Shown: one piece after another, positions 36,132-45,563 of the stretch
Layout of the letters: each line of letters opens with the position of its first letter
Numbering within the stretch: position 1 is the first letter of the stretch
From: Chryseobacterium rhizosphaerae
GTDB lineage: Bacteria; Bacteroidota; Bacteroidia; Flavobacteriales; Weeksellaceae
Direction of reading: 5' to 3'
DNA: 64,000 bases
Assembly: GCF_003385455.1 (NCBI RefSeq)
Contig: NZ_QNUF01000003.1
Coordinates: 1-64,000, forward strand
The notes under the pieces: model-generated
Told to the model about the DNA's origin: nothing
What the model saw: only the letters and a program-made list of their open reading frames with translations
Databases searched by the model: none
Position numbers and translations under genes: made by a program

Positions 36132-38285
36132 TTATTGTTGTTGATTTCCTACCTTATTCCAGATCTCAATTCTATAATCTTCGATTTCAGAATTATCCTG
36201 AAGACTCTTTAACCAAGCCTGTCCGAACATTCCTGCATTTCTCTGTGTAATAGATTCTGTGAACTGCTTAAGATCTCCAGGCTGTTTGTTTATTGTTTCT
36301 GATTTTTTGATCAGAACATATACTCCTGTTCCACCTTCAACCGGCTTAGAAAGCTGACCTTTCTTCACTCCAAATGCAGCACCTGCCACTTTAGGTTCCA
36401 TAGCACCTGCTACTGAAGGGTTCAATAGATTCACCTGAGCTGATTGTTTTGAAGAAGCAAACAATGTAGCAATCTGATCTAAATTAGAAGCTTTAGCTCC
36501 TGCAATTTTATCAGAAATCTGTTTTGCAGCCAATTTATTTTTAACAATCACTTCAATCTGATCTCTTACAGATTCCGGATCAGCAAGACCAGCTTCCTGT
36601 TTTCCGTTCAGGTATACTACAATTTTGTCACCTGTTCCTTCTACAGTAAATAATTCTGTATCTCCTTTAGTTCTTTTCTTATCAAAAGCCCAAGTAAGGA
36701 TCTCAGCGTCTTTATCAGTACCTAAGCCCTGAAGCTGACCTTCAAATCTTTTTGCTGCTTTTGGATTAGAGAACTGATAGTTATCTTTCTTAGCAATATT
36801 CACAAAATCGTTGAAAGATTTCCCTTGAATCTGCTGAATGAATTTTCTTGATTTCTTATCTGTTTCTGCTTCTGTAGTATCTGAAGCTTTAATTGCTTTC
36901 ACTAAGTTAGCAACCTGATACCCCATTGATCCGGATTTTTTATCTTCAATATTGATGATATGATAACCGAACTGTGTTTCTACTACCCCTGTAGCTCCTT
37001 TAGGATTATTTGCAAGGTAAGTAAGGAATTCAGGAACGAAAGGAGTTTCTGGAGTTGTCCATCCTAAACTTCCTCCTTGTGCTGCAGAATTTGGATCGTT
37101 AGAAAGCTTAAGGAATTCTGTAAATTTAGCAGGAGTTGCTTTTACAATAGCTCCAATAGAGTCTGCCAATTTCTTAGCCTGCTCTTTAGATCTTGTTACT
37201 CCTTCTCCGGCAGGACTTCCTTTGAAAGCAATAAGGATATGTCTTGACAATGTAGAATCTGAAGTCTTTTTACCAACAAGTTTAGACACTACATAAAAAT
37301 CCTGTTCTTTATACGGGCCAAAAGTTTGTCCTATTGCTGCCGTAGCAATCTGACTCTGTATTGTAGCCGGTAACTGAGCCGGTTTCATATACTGAGGATT
37401 GAAAGGCATATCAGAGTTTGCCATTACAAACATAGAATCGTTCTTTGTATTCTGGAAGTTTTCCGTACCTCCGCTGGCATCACTACCTGCTGAGTATAAT
37501 TTTGTAATTTCTTTCAATGCTGCGGCATCATCTGCTGCACTAGGCTTAGATGGGAAATATACAATTCCAATATTTCTGCTAGGTTCAGCTTTGAACATTA
37601 CAGGATGCTGCTTGATGTAATTAGCAAGATCTTCCGTCGTAACATTAATTTTAGTTTTCTGAAGATAAGCTGCATAGTCCACTTTCACAAAGTCGATATC
37701 TGCAAGCTGATCTCTCTGTTTCATCAATTCTTCAGCTTCTTTTTTACCTGTAGTAATACCTGCTGAAATATTGCTGAATACCTGTCTCGCCATCAGTCTG
37801 TATTCAATCGTCTTCTTTGTTTTCAACCATTGAGCATATCCCTGAGGGTTAGCACTTTGTAATGTTTCGATTTCTTTTTTAAGCTCTTGAGTCTTAAAGT
37901 TACCCTTCTCATCAAAAAACTGTTTATTCTGAGCAAACATCTGATCATACTGAATCTGGTTCCAGAAATAATCATCAGTCATTTCAAAGCCCAATTTCTC
38001 GAACTGCTGTTTGATAAGTTTAGATTGCACCAATAATTGCCAAGCCTGTTCTTCAAGACCGGTCTTTGGACCGCCTTGTTGTTCAGCTTGTTGCTGCAAT
38101 ACGAAAAGCTGATCGTTAAACTCTTCGCGGGTAATTTTTTCACCATTTACTTTTCCTAAAATGTCAGGATTTTTACCAAAAACCTTGTCAATACTGTCTG
38201 GGTTAACCAAAAACGCTAAAAGCGCTAAGGCTATTACTCCCATTAAAAGCCAAGGCTTACTCCTAATTTGTCCTAAAATTGCCAT
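36132..38285 (-). CDS. Peptidyl-prolyl isomerase / periplasmic chaperone, PpiD-like
   Basis: A 717-residue protein with one N-terminal helix (PWLLMGVIALALLAFLV), a SurA-N-like chaperone domain (about residues 40-240) and a parvulin domain (about residues 340-460: SRHILIAF, AAQGGSLGWTTPETPFVPEF, TQFGYHIINIEDKK). It would be anchored in the inner membrane and help outer membrane proteins fold. A second weak PPIase-like part follows at about 500-700. It is a single gene with a terminator. Full-length relatives in Flavobacteria are about 700 residues. Confidence 0.9.
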   Translation of the reverse strand: MAILGQIRSKPWLLMGVIALALLAFLVNPDSIDKVFGKNPDILGKVNGEKITREEFNDQLFVLQQQAEQQGGPKTGLEEQAWQLLVQSKLIKQQFEKLGFEMTDDYFWNQIQYDQMFAQNKQFFDEKGNFKTQELKKEIETLQSANPQGYAQWLKTKKTIEYRLMARQVFSNISAGITTGKKEAEELMKQRDQLADIDFVKVDYAAYLQKTKINVTTEDLANYIKQHPVMFKAEPSRNIGIVYFPSKPSAADDAAALKEITKLYSAGSDASGGTENFQNTKNDSMFVMANSDMPFNPQYMKPAQLPATIQSQIATAAIGQTFGPYKEQDFYVVSKLVGKKTSDSTLSRHILIAFKGSPAGEGVTRSKEQAKKLADSIGAIVKATPAKFTEFLKLSNDPNSAAQGGSLGWTTPETPFVPEFLTYLANNPKGATGVVETQFGYHIINIEDKKSGSMGYQVANLVKAIKASDTTEAETDKKSRKFIQQIQGKSFNDFVNIAKKDNYQFSNPKAAKRFEGQLQGLGTDKDAEILTWAFDKKRTKGDTELFTVEGTGDKIVVYLNGKQEAGLADPESVRDQIEVIVKNKLAAKQISDKIAGAKASNLDQIATLFASSKQSAQVNLLNPSVAGAMEPKVAGAAFGVKKGQLSKPVEGGTGVYVLIKKSETINKQPGDLKQFTESITQRNAGMFGQAWLKSLQDNSEIEDYRIEIWNKVGNQQQ

Positions 38286-38518
38286 TTTATAAATTATAGT
38301 TTTTTATCAGTTTGCGAAAATACACATTTTTAAGAAATTACAGAAATAGAAGTGCTTTATTTTAATTTTTAATCATCAAGTTTATTCAAAAAAGGAAATT
38401 TTGACCATATTTTTTCGTAAAAAACAAATGGCATAAGTATTGTGCAACATAGAGTATTATAATATATCACCCGTTTTCAGGGCTTATTATAAAAAATCAC
38501 TTTAACGATTAAAAACGA

Positions 38519-38537
38519 AAATGACAATTTGTCATTT
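38519..38537. promoter_or_regulatory. Palindrome just upstream of lon
   Basis: A perfect 19-base inverted repeat (AAATGACAA t TTGTCATTT) ends 8 bases before the lon ATG. It could be an operator for a dimeric regulator or a hairpin near the ribosome binding site. Confidence 0.5.
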
Positions 38538-38545
38538 GATTGAGT

Positions 38546-40951
38546 ATGACAGAATTTGAAGATATTAGTTTAGAAGAAATGATCAGCGACGGATTTGATA
38601 TCGTAACTGAGGAAATCAATCTTTCCGACTTTTCGGAAACTGATAAAAATTCCGAACAAAAAATATTCCCTATACTTCCTGTAAGAAATATGGTAATGTT
38701 CCCTAATGTGGTAATTCCTATTACTGCAGGGAGAAAAACCTCAATACAACTTCTTGAAGAAGCTCAGAAGAACGGAGATTTTATTGGAATCGTAAGCCAG
38801 AAGAATTCAGATCTGGAACAACCTACTGAAAAAGACATCTATCTTACCGGAACACTGGCCAAGATCATTAAGATTATAAAATTACCTGAAGGCAATATTA
38901 CAGCTATTACTAAAGGTTTTCACAGATTTAAGATCAAAAAAATTGTTGATCTTAAGCCTTATTTTAAAGCTGAAATTTCAAAATTAAAAGATTCCAAGCC
39001 TAAAAATCAGGAGGAATATGAGGCATTGCTTGAAAACATTAAAGAGCTTGCTTTAAAAATCATTGAACTGGATCCTAACATTCCCAATGCAGCTAATTTT
39101 GCCATCAAAAACATCAATAATAATGATGATCTTTTGAATTTTATCTGCACCAACTCCAGTTTCCCTTCTGTGGAAAAGCAAAAGCTGCTGGAGGAAAAAA
39201 GCATGATGGAAAGAGCTAAGAAATGCTATGAAATGATGCACGAGGATTTCAGAAAGCTGGAATTAAGAAGCCAGATCCATCAGAAAACCTCCAAGGATCT
39301 TGACAAACAACAAAGAGAATATTTCCTGAACCAACAGATCAGAACGATCCAGGAAGAGTTGGGCGGCGGTCCTGAAAGTGATGTAGAAGATCTCATTGCT
39401 AAAGCCAAAACCAAAAAATGGAGCCAGGAAGTAGAAGACCATTTCCAGAAAGAGATTGGCAGACTACAGCGTCAGAATCCAAATTCTCCGGACTATAATG
39501 TTCAGAGAAATTATCTGGATTTCTTTACGGATCTTCCATGGGAAACTTACACCAAAGATATTTTTGATATTGCAAAAGCAGAGAAAGTATTGGATAAAGC
39601 TCATTTTGGATTGGAAGATATCAAGAAAAGAATCCTGGAGCATATGGCTGTTTTAAAATTAAAAAACAACATGAAATCTCCTATTCTCTTATTGGTAGGA
39701 CCTCCGGGAGTAGGTAAGACCTCTTTAGGAAAATCTATTGCTGATGCTTTAGGAAGAAAATACGTAAGATTATCTTTAGGTGGCCTTCATGATGAAAGTG
39801 AAATCCGCGGACACAGAAAAACCTATATCGGAGCAATGGCAGGAAGAATTGTACAGTCTATTAAAAAGGCCGGTACTTCTAACCCTGTAATCGTTCTGGA
39901 TGAGATTGATAAAATCGGACAGGGTCTTCATGGCGATCCCAGCTCAGCATTGCTGGAAGTTCTTGATCCCGAACAAAATAAATCTTTCTATGATAATTTT
40001 CTTGAAATGGGCTATGACCTATCCAAAGTCATGTTCATAGCAACAGCCAATTCATTGTCAACCATACAGAGTCCTCTTTTAGACAGAACAGAGATCATAC
40101 AGATTGCAGGATATACACTGGAGGAGAAAATTGAAATTGCAAAGAGACACCTGATCAAGAAACAACAGGAGGAAAATGGATTGGACACCAAGTCATTTAA
40201 ACTTGGAAACCCTGAGCTTAAGCACATTATAGAGGCACACACTTCAGAAAGCGGAGTAAGAAGTTTAGAGAAAAGAATTGCGTCCATCGCCAGATGGGTG
40301 GCATTACAGACAGCCCTGGTAAAAGATTATGACTCTAAAATTTCTGTTGAAAAAGTAGATGAAATCCTAGGCGTTCCAAGACCTAAAAGTCTATCTGAAA
40401 TCACAGGAGTACCCGGTGTTGTTACAGGTTTAGCCTGGACGAGTGTAGGTGGAGATATTCTTTACATTGAAAGTATCCTGAGCAACGGAAAAGGAACGTT
40501 AACCATGACCGGAAATCTGGGAACCGTGATGAAAGAATCAGCAACCATTGCGCTGGAATATATTAAAGCAAGACATGACGAACTGGGAATACCACAGGAG
40601 GAACTGGATAAGAAAAACATCCACGTTCACGTTCCTGAAGGGGCAACTCCTAAGGATGGGCCATCAGCAGGTATTGCCATGCTGACTTCTATGGTTTCTT
40701 CTTTCAAAAATAAAAAGGTAAAACCTCACCTTGCGATGACAGGAGAAATTACACTAAGAGGAAAAGTTCTTCCTGTAGGGGGAATTAAAGAAAAACTTCT
40801 TGCTGCAACCAGAGCTGGAGTTAAAGATGTCATATTGTGTGATGCCAACAGAAAAGATGTAGAAGAGATCAAAAAGGACTATTTAAAAAACCTGAAAGTT
40901 CACTATGTCAGCAGAATGGAGGAGGTCATAGACATCGCTATTGAAAAATAA
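38546..40951 (+). CDS. lon: ATP-dependent protease Lon
   Basis: An 801-residue AAA+ serine protease that degrades misfolded and regulatory proteins. An N-terminal substrate domain covers about residues 40-240. Walker A (GPPGVGKT) lies at about 385-392 and VIVLDEIDKIG follows. The catalytic Ser is S707 in KDGPSAG, and the catalytic Lys is in RGKVLPVGGIKEK. I chose the ATG at 38546; an upstream TTG at 38540 would add two residues. The gene is divergent from ppiD and preceded by a palindrome. Confidence 0.97.
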   Translation: MTEFEDISLEEMISDGFDIVTEEINLSDFSETDKNSEQKIFPILPVRNMVMFPNVVIPITAGRKTSIQLLEEAQKNGDFIGIVSQKNSDLEQPTEKDIYLTGTLAKIIKIIKLPEGNITAITKGFHRFKIKKIVDLKPYFKAEISKLKDSKPKNQEEYEALLENIKELALKIIELDPNIPNAANFAIKNINNNDDLLNFICTNSSFPSVEKQKLLEEKSMMERAKKCYEMMHEDFRKLELRSQIHQKTSKDLDKQQREYFLNQQIRTIQEELGGGPESDVEDLIAKAKTKKWSQEVEDHFQKEIGRLQRQNPNSPDYNVQRNYLDFFTDLPWETYTKDIFDIAKAEKVLDKAHFGLEDIKKRILEHMAVLKLKNNMKSPILLLVGPPGVGKTSLGKSIADALGRKYVRLSLGGLHDESEIRGHRKTYIGAMAGRIVQSIKKAGTSNPVIVLDEIDKIGQGLHGDPSSALLEVLDPEQNKSFYDNFLEMGYDLSKVMFIATANSLSTIQSPLLDRTEIIQIAGYTLEEKIEIAKRHLIKKQQEENGLDTKSFKLGNPELKHIIEAHTSESGVRSLEKRIASIARWVALQTALVKDYDSKISVEKVDEILGVPRPKSLSEITGVPGVVTGLAWTSVGGDILYIESILSNGKGTLTMTGNLGTVMKESATIALEYIKARHDELGIPQEELDKKNIHVHVPEGATPKDGPSAGIAMLTSMVSSFKNKKVKPHLAMTGEITLRGKVLPVGGIKEKLLAATRAGVKDVILCDANRKDVEEIKKDYLKNLKVHYVSRMEEVIDIAIEK

Positions 40952-40980
40952 TTCATTATAACATATCAACTTCTCAATAA

Positions 40981-41014
40981 AGAAACACGTTTCGGATATC
41001 CGGAACGTGTTTCT
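40981..41014 (+). terminator. Terminator after lon
   Basis: A 16-bp stem (AGAAACACGTTTCGGA / TCCGGAACGTGTTTCT, 2-base gap, one wobble pair) lies 29 bases after the stop, followed by TGTTTG. The T run is weak. Confidence 0.75.
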
Positions 41015-41164
41015 GTTTGATGTTAACCCGTATAAAATATGTTCAGTCTTCATTTTGATGGAATAAAATTTGCTGTGCTAAAAATAAAACTCAAGTTGAT
41101 CCCTAAATAATTTCTCAATTCAGTGGGTTTTCTTATTTTTAATCCATACTGCATATTTTAAATT

Positions 41165-42277
41165 ATGAATTTTCTTAGACTCCCTTTCCTTACCAAGCTT
41201 ACATTGGTTGTAATTTCTATTATTGGCATTGGTTATCTGCTGGCATTAGGACAGAGTATTCTAGCTCCATTTTTCTTTGCATTCCTGATGGCTATGCTAT
41301 TTTTGCCGGTAGCCACTTTCATGGAAAGAAAGCTCAGATTTCCAAGGTCTGTATCTACAATGACTTCCGTTTTTATGATGTTGGTCATTTTAAGTGGGGT
41401 GATATATTTTTTCAGCACCCAATTGTCTGACTTCAGTAAGGATCTTCCTCATCTCAGAGAACAGTTTACCACTTTATTTAATAATCTTCAGCATTGGGTT
41501 TCTAAAACATTCAATGTCAAAGTAGATGAACAGGTAGATTACATCAACCAAGGACTGAATAAACTTTTATCTTCTTCAGGGGCTATTTTAGGATTTACAT
41601 TTGGAATATTTTCAACAGGATTCGGGTTTATTCTATTTTTCACATTGTTCTTCATCTTCATTTTAAATTACCGAAGACTTTTAAATAATTTTATTGTTAC
41701 TGTTTTTAACGAAAGACATAAGAACAGTGTGCAGGAAGCGGTAACAGAGATTCGCGTGATGACCAAAAAATATATTTTCGGTCTTTTTCTTCAGGTTATT
41801 ATTGTATCCACGCTTACCTCTATCGTTCTCACTATTTTAGGCGTGAAATATGCCATCCTTTTAGCGGTCCTAACAGGCCTGCTCAATGTTATTCCATATC
41901 TTGGAATTTTCATCTCTCTTGTCATATCCTGTTTTATTGCATTTGCTACCTCTACACCATCTACCTGTATTTATGTTATTATTGGCTATATTGGAGTACA
42001 TGCTGTGGATGGAAATATTGTTCTGCCATTTGTAGTAGGTTCAAAAGTGAAAATCAACGCATTATTTTCTTTTATCGGAATTCTTTTAGGAGAACATCTT
42101 TGGGGAATAGCAGGAATGTTTCTGTGTATTCCAGCCATTGCAATCATTAAAATCATCTGTGAAAAAGTAGATGATTTAAAACCTTGGGGAAGACTGCTTG
42201 GGGAAGAACAAAAACCTAATAAAAAGAAGAAAAGCTATAAGATTTCCAAGAATATTACCCTCGAGGAAATGGATTAG
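41165..42277 (+). CDS. AI-2E family transporter (exporter-like)
   Basis: A 370-residue protein of the AI-2E/PerM family with about 7-8 membrane helices. It shows the two N-terminal helices, a soluble loop (about residues 90-140) and FLQVIIVSTLTSIVLTILGVKYAILLAVLTGLLNVIPYLGIF with the family PYLG motif. The C-terminus is Lys-rich. Substrates in this family are varied; export of a signal molecule or of ions is possible. It is a single gene. Confidence 0.85.
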   Translation: MNFLRLPFLTKLTLVVISIIGIGYLLALGQSILAPFFFAFLMAMLFLPVATFMERKLRFPRSVSTMTSVFMMLVILSGVIYFFSTQLSDFSKDLPHLREQFTTLFNNLQHWVSKTFNVKVDEQVDYINQGLNKLLSSSGAILGFTFGIFSTGFGFILFFTLFFIFILNYRRLLNNFIVTVFNERHKNSVQEAVTEIRVMTKKYIFGLFLQVIIVSTLTSIVLTILGVKYAILLAVLTGLLNVIPYLGIFISLVISCFIAFATSTPSTCIYVIIGYIGVHAVDGNIVLPFVVGSKVKINALFSFIGILLGEHLWGIAGMFLCIPAIAIIKIICEKVDDLKPWGRLLGEEQKPNKKKKSYKISKNITLEEMD

Positions 42278-42417
42278 GCATAGGTATCAAGCCACAAACA
42301 AAGAGCAGTACTTAAAACACACCAATATCAAAAAAGAAACACGAAAATTGTAATTTTTATTAAAAATGAATAAACAAATCTCATATTTGTTTTACATTTG
42401 ATATAAAATTACCAATT

Positions 42418-42795
42418 ATGAAAATCGTAAAATTCATTTTCTGTCTGTTGTTCGCACTTACTTTTATCAATGCGGGCTTAACCAAGTTTTTCCAGTATGC
42501 TCCCATGCCTAAAATGACGGATGAGCAGGTGAAAATATACGCTGCTTTCACTGAAATTGGCTGGCTAATGCCTTTGGTAGGCGTTGTAGAAATTGTTGGA
42601 GGGATATTATTTATTTTCCCAAAAACCAGAGCGTTGGGCGCAATTATCATATTACCTGTCATGGTAGGAATATTCCTTCAAAATGTATACAGAGATCCAT
42701 CCCAAATGGGGATAGGCATGTCTATTGTTTTGCTTCTAATTAATCTTTGGGTAATTCTTGATAATAAAGAAAAGTACAGGAATTTAATCAGTTAA
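42418..42795 (+). CDS. DoxX-like membrane protein
   Basis: A 125-residue protein with four helices. It has FALTFINAGLTKFFQYAPMPKM at the start and FTEIGWLMPLVGVVEIVGGILF, both typical of the DoxX/DoxD-like family. The family is linked to redox or quinone-related roles, without a fixed reaction. A TACATTTG -7-like element at 42393-42400 lies 17 bases before the ATG. It is a single gene, convergent with the acyl-CoA dehydrogenase. Confidence 0.8.
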   Translation: MKIVKFIFCLLFALTFINAGLTKFFQYAPMPKMTDEQVKIYAAFTEIGWLMPLVGVVEIVGGILFIFPKTRALGAIIILPVMVGIFLQNVYRDPSQMGIGMSIVLLLINLWVILDNKEKYRNLIS

Positions 42796-42805
42796 AATTA
42801 GATCG

Positions 42806-42922
42806 CAAGTGGCAGATAGCAAGCAGGAGATTACTATGTAGCGATACTCCAAAATTTATGTTGTTTAAAACAACAAATCATTAAAATTTTGCAGGCTGCA
42901 ACCTGCTCCCTACTATCTGCCA
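42806..42922. repeat. Imperfect palindromic intergenic repeat
   Basis: Arms starting TGGCAGATAG (42810-42819) and ending CTATCTGCCA (42913-42922) flank a region with a nested 17-base palindrome TGTTGTTTAAAACAACA. The GCAGATAGCA / GCAACCTGC type of text is, from memory, a recurring intergenic element in Chryseobacterium genomes. It lies between two convergent genes and may act as a terminator. Confidence 0.5.
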
Positions 42923-42930
42923 TTTATATT

Positions 42931-44289
42931 CTAAACAAATGCACTGAATCCCGTGATCGAACGTCCTACGATCAGAGAGTTTATTTCTTTTGTTCCTTCA
43001 TAAGAATAAATAGCTTCTGCGTCGGCAACAAATCTTGCCACATCGTATTCCAGCAAGATTCCGTTTCCACCCATTACTTCTCTGGCCCTGGACACAATAT
43101 CTCTTGTTCTAAGGGTACAGAAAACTTTAGCTAAAGAAGCATGTTCGTCTTTTAAAATCCCTTCATCCTGCATTTCAGACAATCTGAAAACCATTGTCTG
43201 CATCGCAGTAAGATTGGATAACATTTCCACTAAGTGCCCCTGAATCATCTGAAATGAAGCAATTGGTCTTCCAAACTGCTCCCTCTTTCGGGTATAATCC
43301 AAAGCACTTTCATAAGCACCCCTTGCACAGCCTGTAGCCATCCAGGCCACTCCTGCCCTGGTCATCCGAAGTACTTTTCCGGTATCTTTAAATGAGTTGG
43401 CATTCTGAAGTCTGTTTTCTTCAGTCACCACACAGTCTTTTAAAGTAATAAGGCCATTCTGAACAATTCTTAAGGCCATTTTCCCTTTGATTTTTTCTAC
43501 GGAGAATCCGGGATTATCTTTTTCTACAATAAAGCCTTTTACTTCTCCGCTATCCAAATCTCTTGCCCAGATAATGATAATATCTGCAAAAGTTGCATTT
43601 CCAATCCATTTTTTCTGTCCGTTAAGAATCCAGCCCTCAGCTGTTTTTCTGCATGTCACGGTAAGACCTCCTGCAGCTCCAGATCCCACTTCGGGCTCTG
43701 TAAGTCCGAAAGCTCCTATCTTTTCAAATTTCTGCATTTGGGGAAGCCATTTCTGTTTTTGCTCTTCTGAACCGCAAATGTAAATAGAACCCATAGCCAG
43801 CCCGGACTGCACTCCAAAAAAGGTGGCAATTGATGCATCTACTCTAGCCATTTCCATAGCAATAACACCCTCCATCAAAAAAGGCATTCCCGGACAGCCG
43901 TATCCTTCATAGGTAACACCACAGATATTGAGTTTCTGAAATTTAGGAATCAGTTCAAAAGGAAATTCGTCTCTCAACCAATAATGGTTCACCAAAGGCT
44001 TCACTTCTTTTTCCATAAAAGCTCTTACTTTAAGCTGTATTTCTCGCTGCTCAGGAGTTAAGGTGTGGTAGATATCATAAAAATCACCGTCAATAGGTGG
44101 AAGCTCTTTCTTTTTCTTATCCGAATCCAGCATTTTCATAAGCCCTGTAAGCTGTTTATCATCCAGTTTTGAAAAATTTTGCATCAGTTTTGGTAAGTCC
44201 ACTTTTTTAGAGATTGTACTCAATTGATCAAAATCTATAGACGTGAATAGCCCTATCGCGTTTCTTATTTTAGAAAAGGTATTTGACAT
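42931..44289 (-). CDS. Acyl-CoA dehydrogenase (glutaryl-CoA dehydrogenase-like)
   Basis: A 452-residue flavoenzyme. FAD and substrate segments include AFGLTEPEVGSGAAG, KKWIGNATFADI and REQFGRPIASFQMIQ, and the likely catalytic Glu lies in YSYEGTKEIN near the C-terminus. The latter part (GVAWMATGCARGAYESALDYT) is close to glutaryl-CoA dehydrogenase. Arrangement and length fit the GCDH / short-branched type; substrate specificity cannot be fixed by reading. I start at the ATG at 44289. An extra charged N-terminal stretch of about 60 residues precedes the usual domain. Confidence 0.9.
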   Translation of the reverse strand: MSNTFSKIRNAIGLFTSIDFDQLSTISKKVDLPKLMQNFSKLDDKQLTGLMKMLDSDKKKKELPPIDGDFYDIYHTLTPEQREIQLKVRAFMEKEVKPLVNHYWLRDEFPFELIPKFQKLNICGVTYEGYGCPGMPFLMEGVIAMEMARVDASIATFFGVQSGLAMGSIYICGSEEQKQKWLPQMQKFEKIGAFGLTEPEVGSGAAGGLTVTCRKTAEGWILNGQKKWIGNATFADIIIIWARDLDSGEVKGFIVEKDNPGFSVEKIKGKMALRIVQNGLITLKDCVVTEENRLQNANSFKDTGKVLRMTRAGVAWMATGCARGAYESALDYTRKREQFGRPIASFQMIQGHLVEMLSNLTAMQTMVFRLSEMQDEGILKDEHASLAKVFCTLRTRDIVSRAREVMGGNGILLEYDVARFVADAEAIYSYEGTKEINSLIVGRSITGFSAFV

Positions 44290-44496
44290 AATGATTATTT
44301 GTGGGTTTGGTTTGTAAAAGATAAGCAAAAATTACTCCGAAAAAAAACAACACTCATTGGGTCAGTTTTACAAAACACTTAAATTCAACATATTACAACG
44401 GAATATTTTCTTTACAAGTCTTTTACTTCAGTTTTTCAAGCATTACAAAAGATCCTGCCCCAACTTTGACCTAAGCAAAACATTAAACCCCACACT

Positions 44497-45408
44497 ATGA
44501 AAACTACTTACATTACACTATCGCTATCTGCAGTTCTTTTGTTAGGAATCTCTTCATGTAAAAAAGGAGAAGTAGCTTCTACAGAGCCTGAAGCCTATGC
44601 CAGTGCAGATTCAACAGCAACTATTGTATCAGACAGCATCTCATCAGTGGCTACGATGAAAGTAAAAGACAAGCAGTTCATCAAAACTGCGGATATTAAT
44701 ATGGAGGTAAAAGATGTTTATAATACAACCCTCTCTATCGAAAAATCAGTTCAGGATCTTGGTGGATTTGTAGTTAAGAGTAATCTTCAAAGTAATATCG
44801 TTTCGGAAAACACTTATAATACCTCTAATGAAGAAGCTATGCTGATTAAAAAATATCAGACAGAAAATACGATGCAGGTACGTGTTCCCACGGAAAAACT
44901 AGGCGAGCTTCTGACCTTGGTTAATAACAATAAACTATTCCTTAATTCCAGATCTGTTAACGCGGAAGATATCACTGCCAGCATTAAATATGCAGAAATG
45001 GAAGGTAAGAGAAACCAAAAAACATCTGAAAACATCGGCCAACTGAAAACAGATAAGGATAAAGTAAAGCTTGATGATGAAAACATGGCAGAGGGAAATA
45101 TCCAAAAGCTGACCAGTATGGATACAACTGATAATCTGAAGTACAGTACCGTTGATATCTACATCAAAGAACCCAAATTACGCATTGCAGAAATCGCCAT
45201 TACCAATACCAGCAGCATTGACAATAAATATAAATTCAATTTTATATACCAGGTGAAAGAAGGTTTTGTATATGGATTTTATCTGATTCAGAATATTATA
45301 GTAGCGCTTATCAATATTTGGCCTCTCTTACTCATTGCAGGTATAGGTATTTATTTTTTCAGAAAAAGAAAAACAGCAAAGCATGAGCAGTCAAAAATAT
45401 CGGAATAA
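44497..45408 (+). CDS. DUF4349-domain lipoprotein
   Basis: A 303-residue protein with a lipoprotein signal (LLGISSC, Cys at residue 21). A DUF4349 domain covers about residues 65-280: FIKTADINMEVKDVYNTTL, VQDLGGFVVKSN and the coiled-coil-like middle. A C-terminal helix (IWPLLLIAGIGIYFF) and a basic tail end it. Having both a lipid anchor and a C-terminal helix is typical of the family. Function is not known. A terminator follows. Confidence 0.85.
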   Translation: MKTTYITLSLSAVLLLGISSCKKGEVASTEPEAYASADSTATIVSDSISSVATMKVKDKQFIKTADINMEVKDVYNTTLSIEKSVQDLGGFVVKSNLQSNIVSENTYNTSNEEAMLIKKYQTENTMQVRVPTEKLGELLTLVNNNKLFLNSRSVNAEDITASIKYAEMEGKRNQKTSENIGQLKTDKDKVKLDDENMAEGNIQKLTSMDTTDNLKYSTVDIYIKEPKLRIAEIAITNTSSIDNKYKFNFIYQVKEGFVYGFYLIQNIIVALINIWPLLLIAGIGIYFFRKRKTAKHEQSKISE

Positions 45409-45454
45409 AAAAAACACCTAACCAATTGGTTATCATCATAATTTTAGATTTTAC

Positions 45455-45480
45455 AACCTCCTTTTTTAAGGAGGTTTTTA
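45455..45480 (+). terminator. Rho-independent terminator
   Basis: A perfect 9-bp stem AACCTCCTT / AAGGAGGTT (TTTT loop), followed by TTTATTTTTTT, 46 bases after the DUF4349 gene. Confidence 0.9.
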
Positions 45481-45563
45481 TTTTTTTCAAAAAAAACTGT
45501 AACGATTGCAGCACCACATTTACCTACTGTTTAAAGAATAAGAAATCAAAAAAAATTAATAAT

